From: Dryomyza anilis
Lineage: Eukaryota; Arthropoda; Insecta; Diptera; Dryomyzidae
Length of the DNA: 64,000 nucleotides
Direction of reading: 5' to 3'
Assembly: GCA_951804985.1 (NCBI GenBank)
Contig: OX638133.1
Location: 51,074,791-51,138,790, forward strand
Position 1 is the first letter of the stretch; each line of letters begins with the position of its first letter. This document shows positions 47,058 through 58,212 of the stretch, piece after piece. The notes under the pieces are model-generated. The model saw nothing but the letters and a program-made list of their open reading frames with translations, had not been told where the DNA came from and did no database searches. The position numbers and the translations under genes were made by a program.

Positions 47058-47243
47058 TGTAGGAACTACTGTATTAAAATATACTTTGAAATTTTGTTTA
47101 TTATTTATTAAAAAATATTTTATATGATTTTCATTTTGTTTCAAAATTGTTAAATATTGTAAAATATTTTTTCATTCTAATTTCGTGTTTTAAAATAAAA
47201 GTTTCGTTTTTTGTAAAAAAATAAGTTTTATTAAAAAAGCGAT
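47058..47243 (+). repeat. Gypsy 1 5' LTR
   Basis: A 186-bp direct repeat of the 3' LTR, starting TGTAGGAACTACTG. It contains aaaataaaagtttcg, a possible polyadenylation signal. Differences from the 3' LTR (for example aaaattgttaaatattgta versus aaaattattaaatattata) are few. Confidence 0.93.
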
Positions 47244-47260
47244 ATTGGTGACCCGCGACA

Positions 47261-48064
47261 ATGCTTACAGATAACGAAGAATTTCAATCGCTACCAACAT
47301 CTCCGACCAGGGAATTAGGCCGCATTTCCGTGAAAGTGCCTCCCTTCTGGAAAGCTAACCCTAACTTATGGTTTAGCCAGTTGGAAAGCCAATTATTCAA
47401 CGCTGGAATAACGCAAAATGCAACAAAGTACCATACTCTTGTTGGCTCAATTGAGAGCAACATTTTGAATGCAGTCAGCGACATTATCGAGAATCCCCCA
47501 GCTACCGCAATATACGATACACTTAAGTAAGGATTGCTGGTAGCATTTTTGGATTCAGAGGAAAAACTCCTTTGGAAGCTGCTGGAGAACGTAAGAATCG
47601 GAGACAAGAAGCCCTCAGCGCTATTACGAGAAATGCGTCAACTATCTTCAGGAAAAGTTTCCGACGACATGCTAAAGTCGCTGTGGTTTCAGAGACTACC
47701 ACCAACAATCAAGGCTATACTTTCAGTAAGTGCAGACTGTCTAGACAAGCTTGCGGTCATGGCCGATAAAATCAACGACCAACTGGATGGCCCATCAGTC
47801 AACGCGGTCAGTTCACCATAATCGAATGACCAGAATTCGCGTCTCAGTCAAATTGAAAATCAGATGGGTGAAATTCTAAAGCGGATCGAAGCAATTACGA
47901 CGAACAAAAGGCATAACACAAGATCACGAAGCCGTGGAAAGTACGCCGAAAAAAATCACTCACGTGACAACTCGAAGGCTGGTGGAGCTTGCTGGTACCA
48001 TTTCAAATTTGGAGACATGGCTTCAAAATGTCGACAGCCTTGTTCTTATAAGGCGGAAAACTAA
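47261..48064 (+). pseudogene. Gypsy 1 gag with in-frame stops
   Basis: The frame opens at ATG 47261, 18 bp after the 5' LTR, with the capsid-type region VPPFWKANPNLWFSQLESQL and, later, MRQLSSGKVSDDMLKSLW. In-frame TAA codons at 47528 and 47819 split it, without a frame change, before the Arg/Ser-rich nucleocapsid-like C-terminus (TRSRSRGKYAEKNHSRDNS, then CWYHFKFGDMASKCRQPC). Gag would form the particle. The stops predict that no full product is made unless they are read through. Confidence 0.85.
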
Positions 48065-48120
48065 TTAAACCCTCGTCTATGGTGACGGACGAGGGTGGTT
48101 TCTAGATATGTCGCCTATTT

Positions 48121-51100
48121 GTGCAGGATAGATCTTCAAACCACAAATTCCTCGTCGATACTGGAGCAGACGTATCAGTTTTTCCCGCCAGCAAACAACA
48201 ACAAAAGGGAAATCCAGATGCATTGCAACTCCAGGCAGCAAATAATTCCGAAATCAGAACTTTCGGTGAAAAAATGTCAAAACTTAATCTTGGTTTACGG
48301 AGGGATTTTGTTTGGCCATTCATAGTCGCAGAAGTATCGAAGCCTATAACTGGTGCTGATTTTTTGTCATATTTTGGATTGCTCGTGGACGTCAAGAATC
48401 ATCGCTTGATAGACAGAAATACGAATCTGTATGCATCCGCTTCAATTAGCTGCAAGGACACGACACCATCCATAAAATGTATGTCAATATCACAAGACTC
48501 ACCATTTTATTCGCTACTGAACAAATTTCAAGACATAACGCGACCAAGCAAGACCTTGCCGATAGTAAAACATTCAGTAACACACTACATTGACACAAAA
48601 GGCCCACCGGTGAACCTCGCCGATTGTCTCCCGAAAAACTCAAAATTGTGAAGAGAGAATTCGAATATATGATGCAACTCGGAATATGTCGCCCGTCAAA
48701 AAGCAACTGGTCCAGCCCGCCACATATGGTGGCTAAACCAAATAATGAATGGCGACCATGGGGCGATTATCGTAACCTTAACCGAATTACGATTCCTGAC
48801 CGATATCCTGTGTCGCACATCCATGATTTTAGCATATATCTCCGTGGGAAAAATATTTTCTCAAAAGTGGATATGATAAAAGGATATTTCCAGATTCCAG
48901 TGGAAGAAAAAGATATTCCTAAGACAGCGATTACTACACCAATAGGACTATTTGAATTCACGAGAATGACCTTCGGCCTCTGCAATGCGGCACAAACATT
49001 TCAAGAGGTTCATGAACGAGGTGATACGAGGACTCGAATTCTGTTACGTGAACATTGATGACGTACTTATTGCTTCAGAAAACGTCGAGGATCATAAACT
49101 TCATCTGCAATTACTTTTTGAGCGACTTTGGAAGTACGGATTATCGATCAACATTGGAAAAAGTGAATTTGGTAAGTCTGAACTTATTTTTCTGGGATAT
49201 TTGGTGACGTCAAATGGACTTAAACCAAACCCTGCACGAGTCGAGGCCATTATGAATTACACATTTTCTGTGACTGTATTCGAACTTAGTCAATTTCTTA
49301 ATAAATTTTTATCGTCGATTCATCCCAAAAGCAGCGGAAGCACAATCAGTTCTTCATGAGCTCAAAACCGGTCAACGCAAAAAAGACAAACGCAAGATTA
49401 CTTGGACTGACAAACTTCGAGAAGCATTTCCATCCTGTAAACTTCAACTCGCCAATGCTGCTCTCTTGTCGTATCCTGCTGAAGGATCTCCACTTTCCTT
49501 GTTTGTCGACGCATCGATTTTGGAATGGGAGCCGTTCTACAACAATTTATAAATGGTGCATGGAAGTCGGTAGGATTTTATTTAAAAAAATTCACAGAAA
49601 CTCTACGCCGTTATAGTACCTACGACCGTGAATTGCAAGCTGCATACGGTAGCATGACGTTTGGCCTGGGGACGGTTCGCCTTGGGACGTTTCGCCTGGG
49701 GATGCCTCGCCATTTCATTGTGAATTTAATTGTGAATATTACGAAATTGAAGAGAATGAAGAAACGACAAAGAGTCAGAGTTGCCATACTAAATTTAATT
49801 TATGAAAATGTATTTGTAATTTTATTTTTAGGTAATTTTTAAAGAATTACAATTATAATAATCTGTATAATTAAATATAAAAATAGATGATTTTCAATAT
49901 ATTATATTTTGAAAGTATTATATTAAATCTGCCAATTTACGAATGATTGTATAGAGAATATTTTTCTGATGATAATAAAGGAAATGCGAGTTTTTCTAAA
50001 ATTTGAAGACAAAATTCAAATATTGGGTTTTCATTCGATCGTTATTTGATAACCGGAATTCTGTTTGTTTGCTATCATAAAATATAGTTTTTATTAGCAA
50101 TTTATTTAGCCATCATAGCTTGAATAGTAAACACTGCATTATTTTCAAAATTAAGACAAACTCGCACACACCCATAGTAAAAATATATTAATTTATTCTT
50201 AACCCCGAAGTAATTAAAAAATTAAAACAGGTTTCTTAATTGATATAAAAAAATCGATAAAAACAAATTTTATTAATGTATATTTAAGAAACTTTTTTTT
50301 TGCTGAGATTCGAATTTAACATTTATAAATGTTTATCTCAATGAATGTACCTTTCTGTGTACTTTGTTTCTAGTGATACATAAATAAATAAATCCCATTA
50401 CTTTTGGAGGTTTAACTTCAACACAAAAAGAGGTTTAGTACAGAGGTTTTGCACATATATGTCCTCATTCATATTTACATAAATGCTTTCATACATAAAT
50501 ACATTAAAATTGGTTCCATAGTTTGAATAGAAAATCATTTACTATTATTTATAATTGACTCCTTTATTATAAATTTAAATTATTTACTATATTTCTAATT
50601 TTAAATAATATAGTGTATTTATATATTTTTGGGTAAAAGTTAAATAAAGTGGTGGCAACCCTGATAAAATAAATTCAAAATAAAATTCACAATGGAATGG
50701 CGAAACGTCCCCAGGCGAAACATCCCAAGGCGAACCGTCCCCAGGCCAAACGTCATGCTACCCTGCATACTCTGACTTGAAACTTTTCCAATATTTCTTG
50801 GAAGGAAGACGTTTCATAATCTACATAATCTCCTGAGAAAGCATCTCCGCGACAGCTTCGTCAGTTAGATTTCATCGGTCAACATACTACCGACATTCGC
50901 CATGTTTCCGGAAAATATAATATTACAGCAGACGCACTATCTCGTTTGGACGCAACTCGAATGCCGTCAACGTTGGACTACGAAGCGCTGGCGAAAGATC
51001 AAGATACTAACGAAGAATTGATTTCGCTGCTACAATCAACTGCACTTGTATTGAAGAAACTTAGCGTACCAGGTTTCGTGCGATGTCTCAACTACGAAGA

Positions 51101-52060
51101 TACGCCCGTTCATCACATCGAAATTCAGAGAGCACGTTTTCCATATCGTCCACATTTTGTCGCATCCTGAAGCGCGAGCTACAACAAAATTAATTAGCGA
51201 ACGTTTTGTGTTCGATGAATAAAGACATCTCGAATTGGGGAAGATGCTGTATCGTCTGTCAGAAATCAAAAGTCTAAAAACACACGAAAAGTCCTTTAGG
51301 AACATACGCCATTCCTGAGGAGCGATTTAAAATGGTAAGCATTGATATTGTTGGACCGCTGCCATCATCAAGAGGATTTCGATATTGCCTTACTTGCATC
51401 GATCGTTTTACCCGATGGCCAGAAGTTGTGCCTCTCGAAGATATCACTGCCGAATCTGTCGCCAACGCGTTTCTACATGGCTGGGTATCACGTTTTGGTG
51501 TTCCGTCACAAGTTACTACTGGCCAAGGCAGGCAATTTGAGTCGTCGTTGTTTCGTGAATTTGCTAACGTAATTGGTTGTAAAGTTATCCACACGACTTC
51601 GTACCATCCACAGGCAAATGGCCAAATTGAAAGATGGCATCGTACACTGAATGGAGCTATTAAGTGCCATACTGATACAAACTGGGTCGACACCTTACCA
51701 TTGGTGCTTCTCGGCCTCCGGTCATCTGTCAACAACGATGCTAAAGCATCACCCGTTGAGCTTACCTATGGCACATCATTGCAACTACCTGGCCAATTCT
51801 TTGAGGAAAAATCTTATAGCCACAAAAACGATTGGGTTACTGATTTTTGCGAACGGATGAATCAAATTAAGGCTAAGGAAGTCGACATGGATCAAATAAA
51901 GAATATATCCCGACACAACTCAAGACATGTACTCATGTGTTTCTGCGTACTGATTCAGTTAAAACTCCACTACAACAACCTTATACTGGCCCATATCTTG
52001 TACTTCTCAGGAGTGAAAAAACGTTTGTTATTTAAGTTAATAACTCAGAAAAAGTTGTAA
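48121..52060 (+). pseudogene. Gypsy 1 pol (PR-RT-RNase H-IN), broken
   Basis: The protease active site is KFLVDTGADVSVFP (about 48150). A frame change near 48620 leads to RT with WSSPPHMVAKPNNEWRPWGD and DMIKGYFQIPV; another change near 49000 leads to the palm motif, which reads CYVNIDDVLIAS where YxDD normally has Tyr. RNase H (from about 49380) shows SLFVDASI and is interrupted by the 49648-50762 MITE. Integrase has SIDIVGPLPSSRGF, a second motif reading TTGQGRQFESS with Gly where the catalytic Asp is expected, and NGQIERWHRTL with the Glu. It is inactive by several independent lesions. Confidence 0.9.
49648..50762. mobile_element. MITE with GGTAGCATGACG ends inside Gypsy 1
   Basis: 1115 bp with TIRs of about 80 bp starting GGTAGCATGACGTTTGGCCT on both ends, containing iterated tggggacggttcgcc, ttgggacgtttcgcc modules. 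It is flanked by a perfect 8-bp duplication CTGCATAC (49640-49647 and 50763-50770), pointing to an hAT- or P-type transposase. The interior is AT-rich and non-coding. It is the youngest insertion in this element. Confidence 0.9.
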
Positions 52061-52215
52061 CCATTGACAGATTAAAACCGGCTTATTTGATTGCCACTGA
52101 GTCCCGAAAAAAGTGTACTTCGAAAACAACCACCGATCCACAAGCACCATCAATGATTCTAAGATCTGGAAAACAACTTAGATTCCAGTAACGCTGACAC
52201 TTGAGGGGGAGTACT

Positions 52216-52401
52216 TGTAGGAACTACTGTATTAAAATATACTTTGAAATTTTGTTTATTATTTATTAAAAAATATTTTATATGATTTTCATTTTGTTTC
52301 AAAATTATTAAATATTATAAAATATTTTTTCATTCTAATTTTGTGTTTTAAAATAAAAGTTTCGTTTTTTTGTAAAAAATAAGTTTTATTAAAAAAGAGA
52401 T
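52216..52401 (+). repeat. Gypsy 1 3' LTR
   Basis: A 186-bp copy of the 5' LTR, preceded by the purine-rich primer ACTTGAGGGGGAGTACT and followed by the 5-bp duplication AGTAT. Confidence 0.93.
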
Positions 52402-52406
52402 AGTAT

Positions 52407-52870
52407 AATAATACTATAGATATACAATACGTATATAGATCTTTATTATTTGCAGTTAACTAAACAGTTATGCACAATTTTCACATTTTTTAACTCTATA
52501 AAAGTTTAATTTGCAATTAGAACTGAACATCAGGCAACGCTAAATCAGCTGTTTTGTCAAATGTCGAACAGTAATGTAGGATAAAATTGCATTGTGTTGT
52601 GCAAATAAATATTGAATTTAAAATTATGGTAAACTGCAAACGCATAAAGATTGACTCTTAATTGTAGTTTTCCATTTAAGAAAAGGTTGTGATTATACTG
52701 CGTTCATTTTACAAGAGTTAAAAAAATAATTAAAATATTCCGGTGAAGTTTTTACAGTGGTTTAATATATCAGTAATTAATTTGTGCAGAAATATGTGCC
52801 ACTCAATGCATTTTGCCAATTGTTTGTTGTTTTATTTGTTGTGTACCAAACATCCAATTTGTACTGACTG
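52407..52870. other. Unassigned spacer
   Basis: AT-rich; no ORF, repeat or RNA gene was recognised between the Gypsy element and the next TIR element. Confidence 0.4.
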
Positions 52871-54705
52871 CACACATAGAAAATTATTGTCGAATCCGAC
52901 AATAATTTAAAAATATTTTATGTTAAAATGGATCCACAAATATTATTTTCAAATTATTGTCGGATACAACAATAAAATTATCAAACAGGTATTGATAATC
53001 AAATGTTAGATTTCAATAATTCTATTGTTAGTTCTGTTTTTTGCTTTTAATGACATTTTTAATTTAAAATTGAAAAGGCAACAACAATGAAATAAATACA
53101 AACACACATTTTTAATTTAAAATGAACTTTTATTTTATATCTTCATACGATTAAAAATTTTAACACAATTCCACAACTCCACAACGGAAAGACCATCCTT
53201 AAGCCCATAACGTTTACACATTGGTAGGGTTTGGTGATTGACTCACATGGGTTACCGGGTATCACTTCCCAATAGTCAGACACGAACAGTGGGAGAACCT
53301 TTCCGTCAGTGTTGGAACGCAAATCAGTTGTGAAACCGTACCGTGCGTCTCGTTGAATGGCAAGTAGGACTTGATGACGAACATGGCAGTGCCGACCGCA
53401 GGGGCGGATCCAGAAGTATGAATTGGGGGGGAGATTGATTTTTTCGCGCCTTTTTTCCGAAATTTTTTTTATAAAATATTAAATTTTTTATTTTTTAAAA
53501 CATAAATACAAAAGTGTATAATAGACTTCTGATTAAATTTCTTTTCGTTTGGGTATCCATACTTGTATTTATATATTATTCGTGTATGAAATGAACTCAG
53601 TTGTTAAAACTAAAAAGGTTACTGTGGTTATCGAATGATGAACATAATAACATACTAATCGAGAGATCAATATCTTTCATTTCAGAACCTACATGTTCAT
53701 ATAGGTATGTGTATAAGGTTTCGATTTATCTGGGGTACCACAATTCCGACCGCGCCCCAATTTAGTCTGGGACCCAAACAGAGGGGATAGTTTGGTTATC
53801 CGGTTATCTAAAGTTCAGCCAATTTGTTTGGAGATTTTTTGGTAGGAGTAACGACTTTTTTTCCATATATATATCAAAAATAATAATTAATTTTGGTTTT
53901 AATAAATATGTATCTAAAATAAAAATTATATTTGAATTTTGAAAGTATTTATCAAAAATAATTATTTTTGACTTTAATAATATTAATCAAACTTTTATTT
54001 ATATTTCTCAAATATAATTATTAAAAAATATTTTAAAATTTAACAGTAATAAAAATAAATTTAAAATGTTCATTGAATGTTATCTAATGGTACCCTTTGT
54101 TTTACAGTGCCATCATTTCTTACAATGACTTTTTACACATAAATTTGAAAAAAATAATTATTTTTGGTCTCTGATTTTAGGAAGGTGTACATATCTCAGT
54201 ACCCTTTGGAAACAAAATTCAATTTGTGTATTATATTAAAGGTGATCAATACCGACATCTCGTTGGAAAACTACTTCAGATATACACAATGTATTTTTAA
54301 TGATTATTTTCACTTTTCAAGTTAGCGTATTTCCAAAACCAAAAATATTTGAATTTGATTTTTTTTTAAAGTGTAACATTTGTACCAATTGTACCATTTA
54401 TACCAAACTTAAGTTTGATATTTAACCTAGTTTTTTGTACCATTTATTCAAGAATTAAAAGGTAATAGTTACTTCATCAATTACTACATTAATTTAAAAC
54501 AGTTTTTTTAGTTTCAAAAATACTAAAAACGTAAAAATCGGATTATAAATCGTCGTTATAGAACTAAAAGTCATCAAATAAATTTTGTTTCAATATCGAT
54601 TTTTTTGTTAATAACTTCTTCAATTATAATTTGAAACAATCATAACCTTTTAGCGCAGTGCCGATTGGATATACTTTAAAACTATATATTGTGAATATTT
54701 TAATT

Positions 54706-55510
54706 TTATACCCTACACCTATGAGGTACAGGGTATATTAACTTTGTGCATATATTGTAACGCCCCTTAGGAGGCGTGTTCGGTATGGAAAAGTATATAT
54801 ATTCTTGATCAGCATCACCACCCGAGTCCGTTTAGCCATGTCCGTCTTGCTGTCTTGTTGTTCGTATACACGATAACTTGAGAAATACTGCTTAGAATGC
54901 GATGATATTTCGTTTCAAAACTTTTTAGCCAAAAGTTAGTTTTGTCAATGTAAATGAGCCAAATTGGTCAACGGACTCGCCCACCTCCCATACAAGTTAC
55001 TTTTATATAACTCTTTACGAACTCGAAAAGTATTGAAGATATACTTATAAAATTTAAAATGTATTGTTAGAATTCACCTAAAAATATGTGATCCAAAAAT
55101 GGTCGTGATACGCCCACATTTTATTTTTTTATTACTTTTCGCTTTTTCATAGTGGACATTTTATTCGCAAATATTAGCCTTAAATCTCTACATATGCTTT
55201 AAAAGTGGGCGTGATTCGCCCACATTTATATTTCTACATGTTTCAAATTTTTTTTTTTTTTATTTTCACTTTTACATCAATTTTTTAAATTAATTGGATA
55301 TACGTCGTCAGAAATTTGGTATATAGATAATATTCTGAGTATAAGAATGTTCAGCATAATTAAGAACTTCAAAGGTACGTATACAATTAAATTACCAAAA
55401 TTAATATTCACACCAAAGGTGTAGGGTATTCCATAGTTGGGCCCGACCGACAATAAGTCCGTCCCATGTGACCGATCTTACCCATGTGACCTAACTTTCC
55501 CAAATCGTTA
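54706..55510. mobile_element. Family-B dispersed element, copy 2
   Basis: Closely related to 42094-42923 (aagtatatatattcttgatc, agtgggcgtgattcgcccac, tgtgacctaactttcccaaa). The homologous site in the other hAT copy (about 38915-38935) has no insert, which defines the ends near TATACCCTACACC and CCCAAATCGTT and suggests a TA or TTA target. Confidence 0.8.
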
Positions 55511-56439
55511 ATTATGAAAATACACCAACACATCTAAAACTATGAATTGTCGAACTTTTATCAAACTTTCAAAAATGGTATTTGGACTTATAGTTGTACA
55601 ATGAAGATATACAAAATATATGTATATTTTTTAAAAACTATGGCGCATTAGTATAGACAATTTAAAGTCAAATTTATATTCAAAATCATCTATTTGACAA
55701 TTTATTCTGTACAAAAATTCTAAAAAAGTCGAATTTTTTTTAAGTCGAATTATTAAAGTTGTATAAAATTGTATATGGTTATGCGCCTATAATGTTTAAA
55801 TTCGATTTAATATTGATACCCCGAGACAAAATTTATGTAATTTTTCAGGAATATTTCCGGCCAACACACAGATAAATGGAATATTTTGGGAAGTGTATAG
55901 CAGTTTGTAAAATTTTGTGGTTTTTTAATGACAGATTCACGGCATATTTTGGAATCGGGCAGTTCCAAAATATGCCGTGCTTGTGATACAAACTCCGCCT
56001 ATCTCTTTTTAAAAGAGATAGAATTTTTGTCTTGGGGCATTTTGATTTAGATCTCAAAATATTTAAGACTCGAATTGTGTATTCTTCAGAATCTTTGTCA
56101 AAATACAATGGCGCATATTCGTAGACAATTTAAAGTCAACTTTAAAATAAAAGTTGCCCACTATTTTGGACAATTTTAATAAAGATTAAAATGTCAAAAA
56201 GTTTTTTTAAGTCGCAAAATTTAAAAAAAAGCGAACAATTAAAAAGGTAATTTACAGAATATTAGTAATCTGGAGATAGTTAGTAATTTTTACACAAAGG
56301 CGCAATGTAGAGAGAAAAGCTCAAAAAGGCGTAAACTATTCAAATAACAATCAAAATTAAAACAGCGCATAACTTACAAAATGTTATCGTCTTTACAAGC
56401 GCAAAATTATCAAAACAAACAGAAAATGAAAATGACGTG

Positions 56440-57720
56440 TAAATGAATTGTGTTTTTTTTTTTTGAAAATTTGGCGCCTTTTTCTATATTTTGCGATCTT
56501 TTTAAAAGCCGCAAACATTCTGCATTTTCGGCGCTTTTTCCATTTTGTGTTAATTTTTTTGAAAATTTAGCGCGTTTCTCTGTAGTTTCCGGTCTTTTAA
56601 AAATGCCTAAAATTCTGAATATTAGGCGCATTTGCAATTTTATGCTTTTTTGAACATTTTGCGCCCCTCTATAGAGGCGCAAAAATTTTGTAAATTAGGT
56701 GCATTTGCAATTTTATGCTTTTTTGAAAATGTTGCGCCTTTCTGTAGAGGCGCAAAAATTTTGTAAATTAGGCTCATTTGCAATTTTATGCTTTTTTGAA
56801 CATTTTGCGCCTTTTTCTATATTTTGCACCTTTCTGTAGAGGTGCGAAAATTTTGTAAATTATGCGCATTTGCAATTTTATGCTTTTTTGAACATTTTGC
56901 GCCTTTCTCTATATTTTGCGTCCTTCTATAGAGGCGCAAAAATTTTGTAAATTAAGCGCATTTGCAATTTTATGCTTTTTTGAACATTTTGCGCCTTTCT
57001 CTATATTTTTGCGCCCTTCTATAGAGGCGCAAAAATTTTGTAAATTGGGCGCACTTGCAATTTTATGCTTTTTTGAAAATGTTGCGCCTTTCTGTAGAGG
57101 CGCAAAAATTTTGTAAATTAGACGCATTTGCAATTTTATGCTTTTTTGAACATTTTGCGTCTTTTTCTATATATTGCGCCCTTCTGTTGAGGCGCAAAAA
57201 TTTTGTAAATTAGGCGCATTTGCAATTTTATGCTTTTTTGAACATTTTGCGCCTTTTTCTATATTTTACACCCTTCTGTTGAGACGTAAAAATTTTGTAA
57301 ATTGGGCGCATTTGCAATTTAATGCTTTTTTGAAAATGTTGCGCCCTTCTGTAGAGGCGCTAACATTTTGTAAATTAGGCGCATTTGCAATTTTATGCTT
57401 TTTTGAACATTTTGCGTCTTTTTCTAAATTTTGCGCCCTTCTGTAGAGGCGCAAAAATTTTGTAAATTAGGCGCATTTACAATTTTATGCTTTTTGGAAC
57501 ATTTTGCGCCTTTCTCTATATTTTGCGCCCTTCTGTAGAGGCGCAAAAATTTTGTAAATTAGACGCATTTGCAATTTAATGTTTTTTTGAACATTTTGCA
57601 CCTTTTTCTATATTTTGCGCCCTTCTGTAGATGTGGAAAATTTGCAATTTTATGATTTTTTGCAAATTTTGCGCCATTCTCTATAGTTTCCGCTCTTTTT
57701 AAAAAAGCGCAAAATTTTGA
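56440..57720. repeat. gcgcaaaat minisatellite, inverted copy
   Basis: The reverse complement of the array at 36180: gcatttgcaattttatgctt and attttgcgcccttctgtaga recur about 11-12 times at roughly 75-145 bp spacing. Long open frames here are translations of the repeat, not genes. Confidence 0.9.
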
Positions 57721-58212
57721 TTAGGCGCATTTTTTTCATGTTGCGTTTTTTTTTAAATTTGTTTGATAAATTCAAAAGTGCGCCTTTTTTTGGGGGGTTG
57801 GGTGGTAGAGGGGAGTGATCTGGGTCCGCGCTTGGCCGACCGAAAACAGTGCCAACGACTTGTTTCCTCGAACGTATGTCCATCTGTTTAAAACACCATT
57901 GAGAGCAATCTCTGGGTACTGGATGCAGATTAAAGTTGTCGCCCGATTAAACTCGTCAACTACACGATTTAGTCGTCGCGATTACAATTATTGGACATTT
58001 TTAGTCCACACAACAACGCGCGATAAATTTGAATATTTCCAAAATTGAAACATAAAATGTCAAAATAAAAACAGGGTGCCTAACTATTTTTTTAAAATTC
58101 TAAATGAAAATTAATAATTTTACTTTTAAAATTAAAAATAATATTGTCGTTTGTAGATTTTAATAAATTGGTAATATTTATTTTCAAATTTCAACAATAA
58201 TTTTCTATGTGT

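Larger units (their letters stand above)
47058..52401 (+). mobile_element. Gypsy-type LTR retrotransposon 1 (complete outline, inactive)
   Basis: 5' LTR 47058-47243 and 3' LTR 52216-52401 are both 186 bp, start TGTAGGAACTACTG, and differ at only a few sites. They are flanked by AGTAT (47053-47057 and 52402-52406), a 5-bp duplication. A primer-binding-site-like TTGGTGACCCGCGACA follows the 5' LTR, and a purine tract (GAGGGGGAGTACT) precedes the 3' LTR. The gag, protease, RT, RNase H, integrase order places it in Ty3/Gypsy; no env is seen. A 1115-bp MITE interrupts RNase H. The close LTRs suggest recent insertion despite many coding lesions. Confidence 0.93.
53399..57834 (-). mobile_element. 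Tip100/Zaphod-like hAT element, complete copy
   Basis: 4436 bp. Ends CAGGGGCGGATCCAGA (53399) and reverse complement CAAGCGCGGACCCAGA (57834) match at 13 of 16 positions, the classic start of Tip100/Zaphod hAT elements. The flanks are a perfect 8-bp duplication GCCGACCG (53391-53398 and 57835-57842). It is the inverted relative of 36057-40105. It contains the gcgc minisatellite (56440-57720) and a family-B insertion (about 54706-55510). No transposase ORF is left, so it depends on an autonomous partner. Confidence 0.88.
53155..57990 (-). pseudogene. eEF2 (elongation factor 2) C-terminal pseudogene in two pieces
   Basis: Minus-strand reading from about 57990 gives LICIQYPEIALNGVLNRWTY, then VRGNKSLALF. 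After the hAT insertion, from 53398 it gives SVGTAMFVIKSYLPFNET, then (other frame) GFTTDLRSNTDGKVLPLF and SDYWEVIPGNPCESITKPYQ. The order and motifs (IQ.PE....GVLNRR, GT.MFV.K.YLP.NE, DLRSNT, W...PG.P) are those of the eukaryotic EF2 C-terminal domains, the GTPase that moves the ribosome. It is partial, frameshifted and without introns, so a processed or captured pseudogene, not a working gene. Confidence 0.75.
52871..58212. mobile_element. TIR element carrying an eEF2 fragment, split by a hAT element
   Basis: Left end CACACATAGAAAATTATTGT (52871) and reverse complement of the right end, the same 20 bases (58212 inward), form the TIR. Subterminal attattgtcg and caataataattt motifs recur. Without the hAT insertion (53399-57834 plus one 8-bp duplication) it would be about 0.9 kb. 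The core carries eEF2-derived sequence on the minus strand. The superfamily and its own TSD are unresolved. Confidence 0.65.

Noticed and set aside
56410..57454. Repetitive ORFs in the inverted minisatellite
   Set aside because: Same explanation: repeat translation with no independent coding signal.
53155..57990. A working eEF2 gene
   Set aside because: Only the C-terminal portion is present, it is frameshifted, and a 4.4-kb transposon splits it.
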